Assembly: GCA_963708115.1 (NCBI GenBank)
Contig: CAVPRX010000001.1
Location: 1,054,001 to 1,118,000, forward strand
DNA: 64,000 nucleotides
Reading direction: 5' to 3'
Origin: VRUE01 sp963708115
GTDB lineage: Bacteria; Actinomycetota; Thermoleophilia; Solirubrobacterales; 70-9
The notes under the pieces were generated by a model, which was given only the letters and a program-made list of their open reading frames with translations, did no database searches and was not told where the DNA came from. Position 1 is the stretch's first letter; the number at the start of each line of letters is the position of its first letter. Shown piece after piece: positions 39,821 through 53,423 of the stretch. A program made the translations under genes and the position numbers.

Positions 39821-40486
39821 GTGAGCTGGAAGCGGCCTGACAAGCGGCGCGTGCGCGCCATCCGCGACCGCTTGCGCGAGATGTACGGGCAGCCGCTGGG
39901 CAAACCGCACGGGCACCCGATCGCCGAGCTGATCAAGACGGTGCTCTCCCAGCACACCAACGACCGCAACCGCGACCGGTCCTTCGCCCGCCTGCGCGAG
40001 CGCTACCCCACCTGGGAGGAGGTGCGCGACGCGCCGCTCGACGAGCTCGAGGAGGCGATCCGCCCTGGCGGCCTGGCCAAGCAGAAGGCGCCGCGGATCC
40101 AGGCGATCCTGGAGCAGCTCGGCGACCATCCCGATCTCGACTGGACCGAGACCGCGCCGCGCGAGGAGTCGCTCGAGTTCCTCCTCTCACTCCCGGGAGT
40201 GGGGCGCAAAACGGCGGCCTGCGTGCTGATCTTCACCTGGGGCATCCCGGAGATCCCCGTCGACGTCCACGTCCACCGCGTCGGCGGGCGCCTCGGGCTC
40301 TTTCCGCCGAAGGCTTCGTTCGAGCGTGCGCACGACGAGATGCTGGCGATCGTGCCCCCCGAGGACGCCTACGAGCTGCACATGAACCTGATTCGACACG
40401 GCCGCGAGGTCTGCCGGCCGAAACCGCGTTGCGGAGAGTGCGACCTACGCCGGATGTGCTGGTGGTACCGTGCCGGGCGCAAATGA
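39821..40486 (+). CDS. nth: Endonuclease III-like DNA glycosylase/AP lyase
   Basis: The 221-residue protein has the helix-hairpin-helix LPGVGRKTAACVL with the catalytic Lys, the catalytic Asp in VDVHVHRVGGRLGL, and a C-terminal 4Fe-4S loop CRPKPRCGECDLRRMC (C-x6-C-x2-C-x5-C). It excises oxidised pyrimidines and cuts the abasic site. N-terminal LIKTVLSQHTNDRNRDR is the usual LSxQTxD helix with His for Gln. The stop overlaps the start of the cytochrome gene (ATGA). Confidence 0.9.
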   Translation: MSWKRPDKRRVRAIRDRLREMYGQPLGKPHGHPIAELIKTVLSQHTNDRNRDRSFARLRERYPTWEEVRDAPLDELEEAIRPGGLAKQKAPRIQAILEQLGDHPDLDWTETAPREESLEFLLSLPGVGRKTAACVLIFTWGIPEIPVDVHVHRVGGRLGLFPPKASFERAHDEMLAIVPPEDAYELHMNLIRHGREVCRPKPRCGECDLRRMCWWYRAGRK

Positions 40487-40899
40487 GCAAAAAGACCTTC
40501 ATCGTCTTCGCGATCGTGGTGGTCGTCCTCGCCGCGGTGATCCCTTGGCTGGTCTTCCGCGCCGATGGCGACGCGGCCAACGCCGAGCCCGTTCCGGCCA
40601 ATCTCAAGTCCGGGCAGAGCCTCTTCGATACCAACTGCGGCACCTGCCACACGCTCTACGCGGCGGGTACCGACGGTAACTACGGGCCGGACCTCGACGA
40701 ACTGCTCGCCCCCTCGGGCCCGCCGGAAGGGCCGAACGCGAAGCAGACGATCGAAGCGACCGAAGGCCGCGTCCTCGGCGCGATCGAAAACGGCGTCGAC
40801 GGCACGACCACGCCGGGACGGATGCCGGGCGGCATCCTCAACGAAGAGCAGGCCGAAGAAGTGGCCGCCTTTGTTGCTCAGACGGCAGGTGAGAGTTGA
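40483..40899 (+). CDS. Membrane-anchored c-type cytochrome
   Basis: The 138-residue protein has an N-terminal membrane anchor (TFIVFAIVVVVLAAVIPWLVF) and one haem c site CGTCH in SLFDTNCGTCHTLYAAGTDGNYGPDLDEL. The distal Met is in TTPGRMPGGIL, followed by NEEQAEEVAAFVAQTA: a class I cytochrome c on the outer face of the membrane. It probably carries electrons to a terminal oxidase. It is translationally coupled to the endonuclease III gene, an odd pairing. Its stop codon lies inside a long inverted repeat. Confidence 0.88.
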   Translation: MSKKTFIVFAIVVVVLAAVIPWLVFRADGDAANAEPVPANLKSGQSLFDTNCGTCHTLYAAGTDGNYGPDLDELLAPSGPPEGPNAKQTIEATEGRVLGAIENGVDGTTTPGRMPGGILNEEQAEEVAAFVAQTAGES

Positions 40900-41014
40900 G
40901 ACCCTTCCGGCAGGGCTTCCACTTAACTTTTTCGATGTATTGCTGATGGGCTGACGCCCGCAGCCTGGCACCGAAAAAGTACAAGACGTTTCAGCCCTAC
41001 CGGAAGGGTCTCAA
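40896..41014. repeat. 119-base long inverted repeat overlapping the cytochrome stop codon
   Basis: Left arm 40896-40917 and right arm 40993-41014 (22 bases) are complementary with one mismatch (core GACCCTTCCGG). An inner pair ACTTTTTCG (40926-40934) and CGAAAAAGT (40972-40980) is in register, so the whole segment can fold as one long interrupted stem. The left arm includes the TGA of the cytochrome gene. It could be an extended terminator or a small palindromic mobile element; I saw no clear target duplication. Confidence 0.7.
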
Positions 41015-41016
41015 GA

Positions 41017-41056
41017 CACCCCGCCGATGGGTCGAGACGGCCCGTCGGCGGGGGTG
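41017..41056. terminator. Hairpin between cytochrome and His-rich hydrolase genes
   Basis: CACCCCGCCGATGGG (41017-41031) pairs with CCCGTCGGCGGGGGTG (41041-41056) with one mismatch and one bulge. It lies just past the stop of the minus-strand gene ending at 41064 and next to the long inverted repeat, so the two convergent genes are well insulated. Confidence 0.65.
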
Positions 41057-41063
41057 AGCTGGG

Positions 41064-42311
41064 TCAGTGACCCAGATGAATGGTGGCGATCACCCCCGCG
41101 TGGTCGGAGGGCCAGAAGGGCGGTTCCGCTTGGAACGGCGTGTCTCCGATCAGCTCGGCCTCGTCTCCGTCCGAGCGGGCGGCGCCGCGGCTGAGGATCA
41201 GGTCGATCCTGGTTTTCAGCGTCGAGACCGGGTTGTTCAGCTGCCCCGGCGCAAGCTGCGGTATGGCGTTCGATTCCTGGCAGCACGAGCTGCCGGGGCC
41301 GAGCTGTGCCTCGTCCCAAGCATCACGGAATTTGCCCGGTGCGGTGAGCTGCGCGTAGGAGGTGGTCGTGGAGCCGTCCGACGCGGAGTTGAAATCGCCG
41401 GTGGCGACGATCGTCCCGCCTTTGCCGGGGCCGGCGAGGAATTCTTCTGCCTGCGCCTGCTGCACGAGCGGCGATTCCTCGGTTTCGAGGTGGGTGTCCA
41501 CGAACCGGAAGGGCAGACCCTTCAGCCTCGCGTCGATGCTCGCCCAGCCGCGGTCGAACGACAGCGGACCAACCGGGGATTCGATCGCCTGCTGAGTGGC
41601 GTAACGCCCGCTTTGCGGGTTGCTCCAGGTCAGTCCGGGCGTGTCGTCGTTGACGAGGATCACGTCGCGATCTTCGAGCTGGACAGAGCAGGTGAATTGC
41701 GGTCCCGGTAGGACTGGGCAGGTTTCCGACACGAGCGGCGCCGGGCCGATGTCGGCGTTATGGGCGATCGACCCCACCGAGTAGTGCAGCCCACGGGCTT
41801 CGAGATCGCCTTGCAGGATGGCGAGGAAGTCGTAGCCGGGGGGCGGGCTCACGCCGCCGGTCGTCCATTTCGTGACCTCCTGCAGGCCGATCAGGTCCGG
41901 ATCCTTTGCCTGGATCTCATCGGCGATCGCTTCGGCGCGCTGCGGGAAGTTCGTGTACTGCACCGTCGCGTAGATCCGCGCGACGGCTGCGACGAATTCT
42001 TCCGAGGTTTTCGCTTCGAGCGCCGGCCCAAGGCTGGAGCCCAGGTAGAGGTTCCGGGTCATAACGGTCAGGTCGCGCTTGTCTTCGCCGTGGTGACCGT
42101 GGTGGCCGTTGCCGTGATGACCATGATGGCCGCCGTGGCCGTGGTGGCCGTGCCCGTGACCGCGGTGGGCCACTTTGCCGTGGCTGTGGCCGTGGCCCCG
42201 ATCGTGACCGCGCCCGTGAGCGGACGCCATCGCCGGCAACAGGGCGAGCGCGAACACCGCGACGAGCGCCGCCAGCCAGGCGCGGCGAGTGGGTGCGTGA
42301 GTGTGACTCAA
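41064..42311 (-). CDS. Secreted endonuclease/exonuclease/phosphatase-family enzyme with a His/Gly-rich segment
   Basis: The best start is TTG 42311, six bases after GAGGAGGAATC; it gives MSHTHAPTRRAWLAALVAVFALALLPAMASA, a signal peptide. Next come about 40 residues of His/Gly repeats (HGRGHDRGHGHSHG...HGHHGHGGHHGHHG), a probable metal-binding tract. The EEP domain follows: TVMTRNLYLGSSLG, DPDLIGLQEVTKW (catalytic Glu), FVDTHLETEE, VATGDFNS, IDLILSRG and WPSDHAGVIATI. An extracellular phosphodiesterase or nuclease is likely, perhaps for phosphate or nucleotide scavenging. The gene diverges from the heat-shock operon. Confidence 0.85.
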   Translation of the reverse strand: MSHTHAPTRRAWLAALVAVFALALLPAMASAHGRGHDRGHGHSHGKVAHRGHGHGHHGHGGHHGHHGNGHHGHHGEDKRDLTVMTRNLYLGSSLGPALEAKTSEEFVAAVARIYATVQYTNFPQRAEAIADEIQAKDPDLIGLQEVTKWTTGGVSPPPGYDFLAILQGDLEARGLHYSVGSIAHNADIGPAPLVSETCPVLPGPQFTCSVQLEDRDVILVNDDTPGLTWSNPQSGRYATQQAIESPVGPLSFDRGWASIDARLKGLPFRFVDTHLETEESPLVQQAQAEEFLAGPGKGGTIVATGDFNSASDGSTTTSYAQLTAPGKFRDAWDEAQLGPGSSCCQESNAIPQLAPGQLNNPVSTLKTRIDLILSRGAARSDGDEAELIGDTPFQAEPPFWPSDHAGVIATIHLGH

Positions 42312-42409
42312 GAGATTCCTCCTCATTCCGTGATTGGTCGAGGCGCTCCCCCTGATGTGCCCACTGCCACTGCGCGCCAAACCAATATAGGCACTCTGAG
42401 CATCCACGT

Positions 42410-42458
42410 TTGAAATCTAGGAAAAATCTGCCATACTCAGACTCAGATTTTTAGAGTC
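42410..42458 (+). promoter_or_regulatory. dnaK promoter with overlapping inverted repeats
   Basis: TTGAAA (42410-42415) and CATACT (42432-42437) are 16 bases apart. AAAAATCTG (42422-42430) and CAGATTTTT (42444-42452) form a perfect inverted repeat that brackets the -10. GACTC-N9-GAGTC (42440-42458) is a second repeat with the spacing of CIRCE. No good HspR-type HAIR site (CTTGAGT-N7-ACTCAAG) is present, though HspR is encoded in the operon. Confidence 0.55.
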
Positions 42459-42510
42459 CGCTCGGCGGCTCTCTGTCAGTCACTACAAAACTCCTGGAGG
42501 TACGCACGAA

Positions 42511-44414
<1,904 letters not shown>

Positions 44415-44418
<4 letters not shown>

Positions 44419-45086
44419 CGTTTGCCCAGGACGATCAAGGGACCAACGAGCCCCGGCCCGCGGGTCCTACTGACGAGGGACGGGAGCCTTCGGCCGCGGG
44501 TCCTGTCGCGGGGGAGGGGGGGGCGCTGCGGGCGGGCCACGGTCCGTCCTCGACCCCCCCCTCCCCCGCACCACCCACGGATGGGGAGCATGATTCCTCG
44601 GGACAGGAGCAAGTCGAGAAAGACCTCGATGCGCTGCTAGCTGACACGCAGCGGGAGAGGGATGAGTACCTCGACCTCGCTAAGAGGACTAAAGCTGATT
44701 TTGAGAACTTCAGGAAGCGGATGAGTGCTGAGGTTCTTGCCGCTTCGGGGAGGGGGAAAGCTGAAGTTCTTTTGGGCGTCTTGCCTGTTCTCGATGATCT
44801 CGAGCGGGCGCTTCAGGTGGCTGGGTTGGATCCGGAGGGGGATTCGGAGGATGGGTTGGCGCATGGGGTGCTGCTGGTGTTTCGCAGCCTCCGTGACACG
44901 CTGACCAAGAACGGAATCGAGGCTGTCGACCCGACCGGGGAGAAGTTCGATCCTCAGGTTCACGAGGCGCTTTCGACGCTCGCGGCCGAGGGGGTCGAGT
45001 CGGGTACCGTCGTCGAGACGATGCAGAAGGGCTACCGCCTTGGCGAGCAGTTGATCCGACCTGCCCGCGTGGTGGTGGCGGAGTAG
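44415..45086 (+). CDS. grpE: Nucleotide exchange factor GrpE
   Basis: The 223-residue protein has a long disordered, Pro/Gly/acid-rich N-terminus (residues 1-~65). The coiled coil and GrpE core follow: LLADTQRERDEYLDLAKRTKADFENFRKRM, VLPVLDDLERALQ, FRSLRDTLTKNGIEAVDPTGEKFDPQVHEAL and VVETMQKGYRLGEQLIRPARVVV. It releases ADP from DnaK. The GTG start overlaps the dnaK stop (GTGA). Codons are visibly less GC-biased (many CTT, GCT, GTT) than in dnaK or dnaJ. Confidence 0.95.
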
Positions 45087-45094
45087 GGGGGCGG

Positions 45095-46209
<1,115 letters not shown>

Positions 46210-46213
<4 letters not shown>

Positions 46214-46562
46214 GCGCGGTGCGCCGCGAACGGATCGAGATCTCGGTTGACGGCGACCAGGGCGTCTTCATGATCTCGGTCGCCGCCGAGCTCGCCCACA
46301 TGCACCCGCAGACCTTGCGGATGTACGAGGCGCGCGGTCTGATCGAGCCGCAGCGCTCGGCGAAGAACACCCGCCTCTACTCGCAGCAGGACGTCGAGCG
46401 GCTGCGCCACATCCAGCAGCTGACTTCCACCGGCATGAACCTGGCAGGGGTTGAGATCGTCCTCGAAATGGAAGCCGAGGTCGAGCGGATGAGAGCCAAG
46501 TTGGAGCGCATGCGCCGCCACGCGGCCGAGCTCGAACGACGGATATCGAGGGAAGGAATCTG

Positions 46563-46563
<1 letters not shown>
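46210..46563 (+). CDS. hspR: Heat-shock repressor HspR (MerR family)
   Basis: The 117-residue protein has a MerR-type HTH with the HspR pattern: GVFMISVAAELAHMHPQTLRMYEARGLIEPQRSAKNTRLYSQQDVERLRHIQQLTSTGMNLAGVEIVLEMEAEVERM. In actinobacteria HspR binds HAIR elements upstream of dnaK and clpB, with DnaK as co-repressor. Here it lies within the operon it should regulate. Starts and stops overlap on both sides (ATGA with dnaJ, TGATG with clpB). Confidence 0.95.
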
Positions 46564-49151
<2,588 letters not shown>

Positions 49152-49181
49152 GAAAAGTGCAGTAAATCCGACGTAAGCTGT

Positions 49182-50042
49182 GTGCGCTTCAGACAGATGT
49201 TGAGACGACGTCACATCAACGGGAATCCGAAGGGGCGCAGCGTGCGCTTCCTCAGAGGCCTTGCCGACGTCGTCCGCTGGCCCTTCGAGCGCGTCGCCTG
49301 GTCGGTCGAGCGAGGCCTGCTCTGGCCGCTGCGCGAGCGCTTCGCGGGCTGGACCCCGTCCGGTCGCAGCGCCGGTGCAGCGGCACTGGTTGCGATCGTC
49401 GTGGCCGCAGTCGTGGCGGGCGTGCTGCTGCGCCCTGGCGAAGATGCCCTGCCCCAGCGGGTCGCGGTGGCGACGCCTGCCGCAGCCCCCACCGCCGCGC
49501 CCCGGCCCAGCACCGCGCAGCCACAGGGACCGGCCCTGCATGGCGTTTCGCCCAACTTCAAGGTCGGCAAGGGTGTCGGCGTCTCAGAGGCTGCCGGCGG
49601 CGACGCAACTGCGCCGGAACCCGAAGCGCCCGAAAGCGCCGCGGAAACGAGCACCGAAGCGACGCCCTCCGATGAAGGCGCCGGGGCGACGACCTCAAGC
49701 GCCAAGCCGGTCCCCGCCGGCCCAGCGGCGATGAAGGTGGCGCAGCGCTTCTCCGAAGCCTTCGTCTTCTATGAGATCGGCAAGCGCCCGGCACGGGCGA
49801 AGGCGGTCTTCGGCGAGACCGCGACTGCGGAGCTGGCGACGGCGCTCGGCGAACGCCCGCCGCGGCTTCCCGCCGATGCCAAGGTGCCGAAGGCGCGGGT
49901 CGTCAACCTCGTCCCCGGCCCCCGTGCCGGCAAGGCCTACACGGTCAGCGTCTCGCTGCTGCGGGTCGGCCTGACCAGCGAGCTGCGGCTTGAGCTGAAC
50001 AAAAAACAGGGTTCCTGGGTGATCACGGACGTTCGCGGCTGA
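49182..50042 (+). CDS. Single-pass membrane protein of unknown function
   Basis: The 286-residue product (GTG 49182; ATG 49197 is also possible) has a basic N-terminus (PFERVAWSVERGLLWPLRERF), one membrane helix (AGAAALVAIVVAAVVAGVLLR, ~64-84), a long Ala/Pro/Glu/Thr linker and a C-terminal domain. That domain (MKVAQRFSEAFVFYEIGKRPARAKAVFGETATAELATALGERPPRLP; VSLLRVGLTSELRLELNKKQGSWVITDV) has an NTF2- or ARM-like feel outside the membrane. Its stop overlaps the start of the murein hydrolase gene (TGATG), so it may work with that enzyme at the envelope. Confidence 0.7.
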   Translation: MRFRQMLRRRHINGNPKGRSVRFLRGLADVVRWPFERVAWSVERGLLWPLRERFAGWTPSGRSAGAAALVAIVVAAVVAGVLLRPGEDALPQRVAVATPAAAPTAAPRPSTAQPQGPALHGVSPNFKVGKGVGVSEAAGGDATAPEPEAPESAAETSTEATPSDEGAGATTSSAKPVPAGPAAMKVAQRFSEAFVFYEIGKRPARAKAVFGETATAELATALGERPPRLPADAKVPKARVVNLVPGPRAGKAYTVSVSLLRVGLTSELRLELNKKQGSWVITDVRG

Positions 50043-51673
50043 TGCGCCGGCTGGGAGCGATCTTCGCCGGGGTCCTCGCGGTGCTGGCCATCGCCGCCCC
50101 GGGGGCGCTGGCCGAAGCGACGATCGCGCCGTGGACGCCGGCCGGCGAAAGCGACGCTCCAGCCAGCCAGACCGAAGCGCCGGCCCCGGCGCCGGCCGTC
50201 GAGCAGGGCGACAGCCTCGCCGCCCCGGAACCGTCGCCGGCGCTGGCGCAGAACAGCGGTGGCGGGATCACGGCGAAGCCCGAAGCCGGGGTGACGCCAC
50301 AGGCTGCGGAAGCAGCGGAAGGCGAAGATGGCGCCAAGGAAGCGCCCGCTGTGCCTCCTTCCTTCTCCGTCCCCCTCCTGCCCGGCTCCAGCTGCGCGCC
50401 GTCCGGCGTGCCGGCGGTCCTCGTGCCGATCTACCAGCGCGCCGCCACCGCCTACGGCCTCGGCCCCCAGGGCGCCGGCGTGCTCGCCGCGATCAACGGG
50501 ATCGAGACCGCCTTCGGCACCAACCTCAACGTCTCCTCGGCGGGTGCGGTCGGCTGGATGCAGTTCATGCCTGAAACCTGGGCCGGCTACGGGGTCGATG
50601 CCAACGGCGACGGGGTCGCGGATCCGTTCAACCCCGAAGACGCGATCTTCGCCGCAGCCAGCTACCTGCGCGCCGCCGGAGCGCCGACCGACTGGTACAC
50701 CGCCGTCTTCGCCTACAACCACGCCGACTGGTACGTCGCCGAGGTGCTCGCCAACGCCCAGTGCTACGGCCAGCTAGGCGGCGTCTCGGGAGCGTTCGAA
50801 TTGACGCCGAAGCTGACCGTGCTGAGCTGCAACGCGGCCAAGCCCTGGCGCAAGCGAATTCCTGTCGATTACCTCAACGCCTTCGAGAGCGCCGCCGCCC
50901 GCTATGACCTCGGCCGGCGCGGCGTCTGGGCGCTTGCCGCGGTCGCCCGGCTGGAGTCGAACTTCGGCCACGGCATGTCGAAGGCGGAACTTCAGCGCCA
51001 CAGCGCGCTCGGCCTGGTCGGCAGCGAGTGGAAGGCCTACGCGGTCGACGGCGACGGCGACGGTCGCATCCGCCACGGGGACCCGGCCGATTCGGCCGCC
51101 ACCCTGGCGCGGATGATCTGGTCGCAGGGCGGCCTGCGGGCGGGCCTGTTCGAACACAACCACGCCCAGTGGTACGTCGACGCGGTCCTGGGCGAAGCCG
51201 AACAGATCGAAGGCAAGTGCAAGGCCAGCACGGTCGACTGGGCGCTGACCCTGCCCAACGCCGTGATCGCGCCGATCAACTGGAGCAACCTGACCCTCTC
51301 CAACGAACTGGAGAAACAGGACCTCGACAGCGGCGCGATCGATCCCCGCATCGTCGGCCTGCTCGGCGCGATCACGCAGTCGCACCAGATCACGATCTCG
51401 GCGCTGCGCTCCGACCACTCCCAGTACACCACCGAAGGCAACGTCTCCAACCACTACTACGGCCGGGCGATGGACATCGCCTCCGTCGACGGGGTCTCCT
51501 GCACCGACACGTCGCCCACGGCGCCCTGCGGCGAACTGGCGACGACGCTCTCCCAGCTCCCTGCCCCGGCGATGCCGACGGAGCTGATCTACTGCTACGA
51601 CGTCGATGGTCCCGGCCCCGCGTTTGCCCGCAGCGATCACTGCGATCACGTCCACGTCGGTTACGACGGATAG
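50042..51673 (+). CDS. Secreted murein hydrolase: tandem lytic-transglycosylase domains plus a C-terminal M15-like domain
   Basis: The 543-residue protein has a signal peptide (MRRLGAIFAGVLAVLAIAAPGALA) and an Ala/Pro-rich linker. Transglycosylase domain 1 is ~135-245 (VLAAINGIETAFGTNLNVSSAGAVGWMQFMPETWAGYG, catalytic Glu in NGIETAFG). A related domain 2 is ~280-385 (VWALAAVARLESNFGHG...SALGLVGSEWKAYAVDGDGDGRIRHGDPADSAATLARMIW). The C-terminal ~110 residues have SNHYYGRAMDIASVDG and SDHCDHVHVGYDG, a His/Asp pattern like M15-type D,D- or L,D-peptidases. So it may cut both glycan and peptide bonds. The gene is coupled to the preceding membrane protein. Confidence 0.82.
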   Translation: MRRLGAIFAGVLAVLAIAAPGALAEATIAPWTPAGESDAPASQTEAPAPAPAVEQGDSLAAPEPSPALAQNSGGGITAKPEAGVTPQAAEAAEGEDGAKEAPAVPPSFSVPLLPGSSCAPSGVPAVLVPIYQRAATAYGLGPQGAGVLAAINGIETAFGTNLNVSSAGAVGWMQFMPETWAGYGVDANGDGVADPFNPEDAIFAAASYLRAAGAPTDWYTAVFAYNHADWYVAEVLANAQCYGQLGGVSGAFELTPKLTVLSCNAAKPWRKRIPVDYLNAFESAAARYDLGRRGVWALAAVARLESNFGHGMSKAELQRHSALGLVGSEWKAYAVDGDGDGRIRHGDPADSAATLARMIWSQGGLRAGLFEHNHAQWYVDAVLGEAEQIEGKCKASTVDWALTLPNAVIAPINWSNLTLSNELEKQDLDSGAIDPRIVGLLGAITQSHQITISALRSDHSQYTTEGNVSNHYYGRAMDIASVDGVSCTDTSPTAPCGELATTLSQLPAPAMPTELIYCYDVDGPGPAFARSDHCDHVHVGYDG

Positions 51674-51769
51674 GGAGTCGGGAGCCCCCTCCGCGAACCC
51701 GCGACGGTCGCGGGTTGCGATTCAGTGGCAGGCGAGCTCACAAGTTCCCGGAGGGGGCTCCCGACTCCC
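51673..51769. repeat. 97-base cruciform-like inverted repeat at the murein hydrolase stop codon
   Basis: Arms 51673-51693 and 51749-51769 are perfectly complementary over 21 bases (core GGGAGCCCCCTCC). An inner hairpin AACCCGCGA-CGG-TCGCGGGTT fits within. The left arm begins with the last base of the TAG stop. The design, though not the sequence, matches the element at 40896-41014. Probably a strong terminator; a palindromic mobile repeat is the alternative. Confidence 0.72.
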
Positions 51770-51827
51770 TTCCCTGCATGGCCCTATTGACGTAGGCTCG
51801 AAGTCCCCCCGCCGAGAGGAGATAACG

Positions 51828-52109
51828 ATGCCTACTTATGTGATGCTCACGAACCTGACCGCCGAGGGTGTGCGGACGCTGAAGAACAACCCCGGACGGG
51901 TTGCTGAGGTGAACAAGGAGGTCGAACAGATTGGGGCGAAAGTCCAGGCCCAGTACGCGACGCTGGGGCAGTACGACTTCGTCACGATCGTCGAGGCTCC
52001 CGATGAGAAGACGATGGCCAAGGTTTCCGTCGAGCTGGGCTCGCGCGGCACTATGACCAGCCAGACGCTGACGGCGATGCCGGCCGACGAGCTCTCCGAC
52101 TCCCTCTAG
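51828..52109 (+). CDS. GYD-domain protein
   Basis: The product (93 residues, ATG 51828 with GAGAGGAG upstream) reads MPTYVMLTNLTAEGVRTLKNNPGRVAEVNKEVEQIGAKVQAQYATLGQYDFVTIVEAPDEKTMAKVSVELGSRGTMTSQTLTAMPADELSDSL. It is a dimeric alpha/beta-barrel-like (ferredoxin-fold) family with the GxYD motif, function unknown. It lies just ahead of purD with 13 bases between, so it may be in the purine row; in several genomes GYD proteins flank purine genes, to my recollection. Confidence 0.85.
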   Translation: MPTYVMLTNLTAEGVRTLKNNPGRVAEVNKEVEQIGAKVQAQYATLGQYDFVTIVEAPDEKTMAKVSVELGSRGTMTSQTLTAMPADELSDSL

Positions 52110-52122
52110 ACCGAGGCGACAA

Positions 52123-53396
52123 TTGAAGGTTCTAGTCGTAGGGGGAGGCGGTCGCGAGCACGCGATGGTGCGGGCACTTGCCCGCTCGCCCCGCTCCCCG
52201 AGCTGCTCTGTGCTCCTGGCAACGCCGGCATCGTCGCCGACGCGGAGTGCCTGGCGGAGGTCGGCGCCGGCGACGTCGAGGCGGTCGTCGCCGCGGCGCG
52301 CGAGCGCGCGGTCGACCTCGTCGTGGTCGGACCGGAGGTGCCGCTGGTCGCCGGCTTGGTCGATGCCCTGGAGGCGGCCGGGATCGCCGCCTTCGGGCCG
52401 AGCGGTGCCGCCGCCGAGCTGGAGGGGTCGAAGGCGTTCGCCAAGCAGCTGATGGCGGAGGCCGGCGTGCCGACCGCCTCCTACGCCGTCCTGACCGATC
52501 GGGAGGAGGCACTCGAGCACCTCGCCGGCGCCTCCTACCCGGCGGTGCTCAAGGCCGACGGCCTGGCGGCGGGCAAGGGCGTGATCATCTGCGAGTCCGA
52601 GGCCTAGGCACGCGAGGCGATCGAGGTCTTCTTCGGCGAGCGGCGCTTCGGCGAGACGACCGTCGTCCTGGAGGAGTTCCTCGAGGGCGAAGAGCTCTCG
52701 CTGCTGGCCCTCTGCGACGGCGAGAACGTCGTGCCGCTGGCACCGGCGCAGGACTACAAGCGGATCTTCGACGGCGACGAGGGACCGAACACCGGTGGCA
52801 TGGGCAGCTACTCGCCGGTGCCGGGCTTCGGCGCGGCGGAGGTCGAGGAGATCGTCGACGCGGTGCACCGGCCCGCGCTCGCCGCGATGGCGGCGCGCGG
52901 GGTGCCCTTCCACGGTGTCCTCTACGCCGGTTTGATGGTCGGGCCTGAAGGGCCGAAGGTGCTGGAGTTCAACACCCGCTTCGGCGACCCCGAGACGCAG
53001 GCGGTGCTGCCGCGGCTGCGCTCGGACCTGCTCGAGCTCTGCCTGGCGGCGCGCGAGCCGGGCGGCCTGGCCGGCGCCCGGGCCGAGTTCGGCGAAGACT
53101 GGGCGGTCACGCTGGTCCTCGCCTCAGCGGGCTACCCCGAGTCCTCATCGAAGGGGGACGTCATCCACGGCCTCGCCGCGGCCGCGGAGCTGGCTGAGGT
53201 GACCCACGCCGGCACGACCGAGCGGGACGGCGAGGTCATCACCGCCGGCGGGCGCGTGCTCAACGTCACCGCGCTCGGGCCGACGCCGGCCGAGGCCCGC
53301 GATCGTGCATACGATGCAGCCGGCCGGATCGCCTTCGATGGAATGCAGATCCGCTCCGACATCGCCGCTCGCGCGGTCGAGCGGGTGCCCAGTTAG
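52123..53396 (+). pseudogene. purD: Phosphoribosylamine-glycine ligase with a frameshift and an in-frame TAG
   Basis: Translation from TTG 52123 gives KVLVVGGGGREHAMVRALARSP and then loses frame at a C-run (52189-52192). One added base restores PELLCAPGNAGIVADAECLAEVG and on to FAKQLMAEAGVPTASYAVL and LKADGLAAGKGVIICESEA. A TAG at 52605-52607 interrupts, after which AREAIEVFFGERRFGETTVVLEEFLEGEELSLLALCDG continues in frame to GPKVLEFNTRFGDPETQAVLP and a normal end. Corrected length is about 424 residues, typical for PurD. It makes glycinamide ribonucleotide, the second step of purine synthesis. With the rest of the pathway intact, sequence error is a serious alternative to real loss. Confidence 0.85.
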
Positions 53397-53423
53397 ATGA
53401 CCCTAGAACCGAGAGAGGAAGAG

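Noticed and set aside
42085..42240. GTGGCCGT-like repeats that could suggest a CRISPR or minisatellite
   Set aside because: They encode the His/Gly tract of the secreted hydrolase in frame; units are irregular with no spacers. No CRISPR array was seen anywhere in the window.
52605..52607. TAG in purD as a recoded sense codon (e.g. pyrrolysine)
   Set aside because: No other gene in the window reads through TAG, several genes end in TAG normally, and a frameshift sits in the same gene, so mutation or error is simpler.
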